Part shown: positions 23,620 to 25,185 of the stretch, one piece after another
How the letters are laid out: each line of letters starts with the position of its first letter
Position numbering within the stretch: the first letter of the stretch is position 1
DNA from: Gammaproteobacteria bacterium RIFCSPHIGHO2_12_FULL_37_34
Lineage (GTDB): Bacteria; Pseudomonadota; Gammaproteobacteria; DSM-16500
DNA: 25,185 nucleotides
Assembly: GCA_001801495.1 (NCBI GenBank)
Contig: MGXW01000084.1
Span: forward strand, 1-25,185
Direction: 5' to 3'
Position numbers and translations under genes: made by a program
Notes under the pieces: generated by a model
Seen by the model: only the letters and a program-made list of their open reading frames with translations
Database searches by the model: none
Told to the model about the DNA's origin: nothing

Positions 23620-25185
23620 CGCGTTTATAGGATACAATAATTCAGCCTGTTTTTCTTGAAGAAAATCCCCGAGTGCTTTTTGGGTATGATGAAATTCTTT
23701 ACAAAGAATAGGATCGGAGGGGAGTACCTTTGTTCGCGCAGTAATACTTGCTAATTGGTGAGCAAATAATGAGTTGTTTGTATTTGATAAATCAACGACG
23801 CCATATTTTTGTACCGTTTTTTTGATTTGGCTTTTATGGGTAGGATCCACTTTTTTGGATTGCTGTATTGGTTTTAATCCGATATAAATATTAGTTGTTG
23901 ACGTTGAATGAGGGTCATGCAACGAATTTTTGGTTGTATGGTGATCTGATTGATTTGCAATGAATGCTACACTACCTACCATTTTTTGAAAATTAGATTT
24001 TCCAAATAACGAAGAATCATTTTGTTGATGATAATGATCTGTTCGAAATGGAATAAAAGTTAATTTGCTTGGCATTTTAAAGATAGCTGCAATTAAAAAT
24101 TGTTCATCGGTTAACCCTTCCGCCCAATCTTGTCGGCTTTGCTTAAGAGCAGCAAACATGCGTATTTGACAAAACTCAGCAAAATGCTCTATATCAACAG
24201 AATTTTTCATGTTGATAATTTGCTGATGAAAAATATGAGCTAATGTTGGTGCAAGGTCTTTTTCAATTAATACCATCCATTGGGTGAGTGGAGGCATATT
24301 TTTGATAATATTTTGCGATTGATATTGATCTCGTTTCTGCTCTGTGCGCCAAGCTACTCCATAGGCATAACCACCCCAAGGAATCAACGTGTTTTCGGAT
24401 AATAGTGCTGTTTGAGTCAGCACACCCGGCATGGTTTGCAATTGTCCACTGCTAATTGCATATTGGGCAATGGTATGGGAAGTCATTGTTCGAATGAATG
24501 CTTTTTTAAATGTTTCGAGTTTTATAGTATCTTTTGCTGTATAAGCGCCATGGGTCATTAGGCTCGTATCTGTTTGTTTGGTTGTGCTCAGCAATAATCG
24601 ATCGTCATTGTCAGGCGAACCGTGTAGATGTTGGATACGTTGAATAAGCTGTTGCGATATTTTTATAGCTTTTTTGTTGCTGTCTGATTTATTAATAGCA
24701 AAAACAATATTTTTAATATCTGTTAATTGTTCCGCGCTAAAGTTTAAAGGTAGTCGTTCAATAGGACAGAGACAATGCGTCTCGATTAGATCATAACAAA
24801 GTTTTTCTATAGCATCTGCGCGATGACGATCGATATAACTATTGGGTGTGGTTCGTAATTTATAAATAGAAAATGATAAGTGTTGTAATAATTCCAAATA
24901 ATCTTTTGCTGAAAGAGGTTGAAATGCTTTTAACATTTTAAAGATCTGTTGCAGATGCCCATGTTCAAAATTATTATTCGGATAGCCAAAAAATTCAAGA
25001 AAACGAACAAATCGCGAACGGCATTTCTGTTCGGCCTTTTGTACATATTGATGATTCGATTTGATTGACATAGCATGATACAGTTCTTCATGCAATGATA
25101 TTTTATTTTCATGGTTGGTTGAACTTGAAAGAAATTCGATCATGGTATGATGCCGATTAAATAATGAATAAACAGCTTCAATTTG
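23608..25185 (-). CDS. Large hypothetical protein, 5' end outside the window
   Basis: I recognise no family. At least 511 residues follow the ATG at 25143, but that ATG has no ribosome site and the same frame stays open for 14 more codons to the window edge (...AVYSLFNRHHT before the Met), so the true start is probably upstream. The protein is soluble and polar, helix-rich in the first 170 residues, with no signal peptide or membrane helix. The mid-part has aromatic-rich WGGYAYGVAWRTEQKR, and the last 150 residues are low-complexity and His/Ser/Lys-rich. It could be an effector. The last codons (S-I-V-stop) are supplied by the palindromic element, so the insertion may have altered the C-terminus. 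Confidence 0.7.
   Translation of the reverse strand, partial: QIEAVYSLFNRHHTMIEFLSSSTNHENKISLHEELYHAMSIKSNHQYVQKAEQKCRSRFVRFLEFFGYPNNNFEHGHLQQIFKMLKAFQPLSAKDYLELLQHLSFSIYKLRTTPNSYIDRHRADAIEKLCYDLIETHCLCPIERLPLNFSAEQLTDIKNIVFAINKSDSNKKAIKISQQLIQRIQHLHGSPDNDDRLLLSTTKQTDTSLMTHGAYTAKDTIKLETFKKAFIRTMTSHTIAQYAISSGQLQTMPGVLTQTALLSENTLIPWGGYAYGVAWRTEQKRDQYQSQNIIKNMPPLTQWMVLIEKDLAPTLAHIFHQQIINMKNSVDIEHFAEFCQIRMFAALKQSRQDWAEGLTDEQFLIAAIFKMPSKLTFIPFRTDHYHQQNDSSLFGKSNFQKMVGSVAFIANQSDHHTTKNSLHDPHSTSTTNIYIGLKPIQQSKKVDPTHKSQIKKTVQKYGVVDLSNTNNSLFAHQLASITARTKVLPSDPILCKEFHHTQKALGDFLQEKQAELLYPINASIV

Noticed and set aside
1..25185. CRISPR arrays, IS transposases or phage genes
   Set aside because: No regularly spaced direct repeats, and no transposase, integrase or phage-structural protein found among the frames.

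Overview
The window looks like a chromosomal segment of an AT-rich gammaproteobacterium, most likely a host-associated member of the Legionellales (Legionella/Coxiella/Berkiella-like). The reasons are a block rpsF-rpsR-DUF2232-rplI-dnaB-alr followed by radA, a DUF2608 HAD protein, an F-box-like eukaryotic-type protein and two further large proteins of unknown family that resemble secreted effectors. The species cannot be named from the sequence alone.

Layout. 1-92: last bases of a 5S rRNA gene and the rRNA operon terminator. 204-2453: glutamine synthetase and an ExoIII-type nuclease (+). 2458-6660 (all -): an AAA/DUF4143 ATPase with a 23-bp inverted repeat over its start codon, a dimethylargininase/amidinotransferase-like gene broken by a frameshift at a run of nine A, and an APC amino-acid permease with a clear promoter that probably leads the permease-amidinotransferase operon. 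6799-7785: PhzF-like protein. 7815-11664 (+): an apparent metabolic operon with a strong promoter and a leader carrying mini-ORFs, encoding a heme-oxygenase-like diiron oxidase, a membrane fatty-acid-desaturase-type enzyme, an EamA exporter and a tandem DUF2000 protein. 11708-14149: CorA, DUF2608 HAD protein, L31. 14150-14598 has no convincing gene but holds hairpins; tRNA-Met(CAT) follows on the minus strand. 14744-16393: two convergent, overlapping effector-like genes. 16496-22069: ribosomal/replication operon (S6, S18, DUF2232, L9, DnaB, Alr) with a secreted S1/P1 nuclease at its end. 22061-23419: RadA (-). 23608-25185 (-): a large unknown protein whose frame is open to the window edge.

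The most unusual feature is a pair of ~155-163 bp nested palindromes (8728-8890 and 23465-23619). They share an almost identical 57-nt asymmetric core that can form two hairpins. In each copy the core is enclosed by ~50-bp perfectly complementary arms. The outer arm sequences differ between the copies, yet every difference is mirrored in the opposite arm, so pairing is preserved. Both lie immediately 3' of, and in the same orientation relative to, the upstream gene. This is compensatory change visible with only two copies, and it points to a structured repeat family (folded RNA or DNA hairpin element).

Working together: the housekeeping genes supply translation, replication and cell-wall D-alanine. 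The permease and amidinotransferase-like gene suggest uptake and breakdown of arginine-like compounds. The diiron oxidase, desaturase, exporter and DUF2000 genes suggest synthesis and export of an unknown small molecule.
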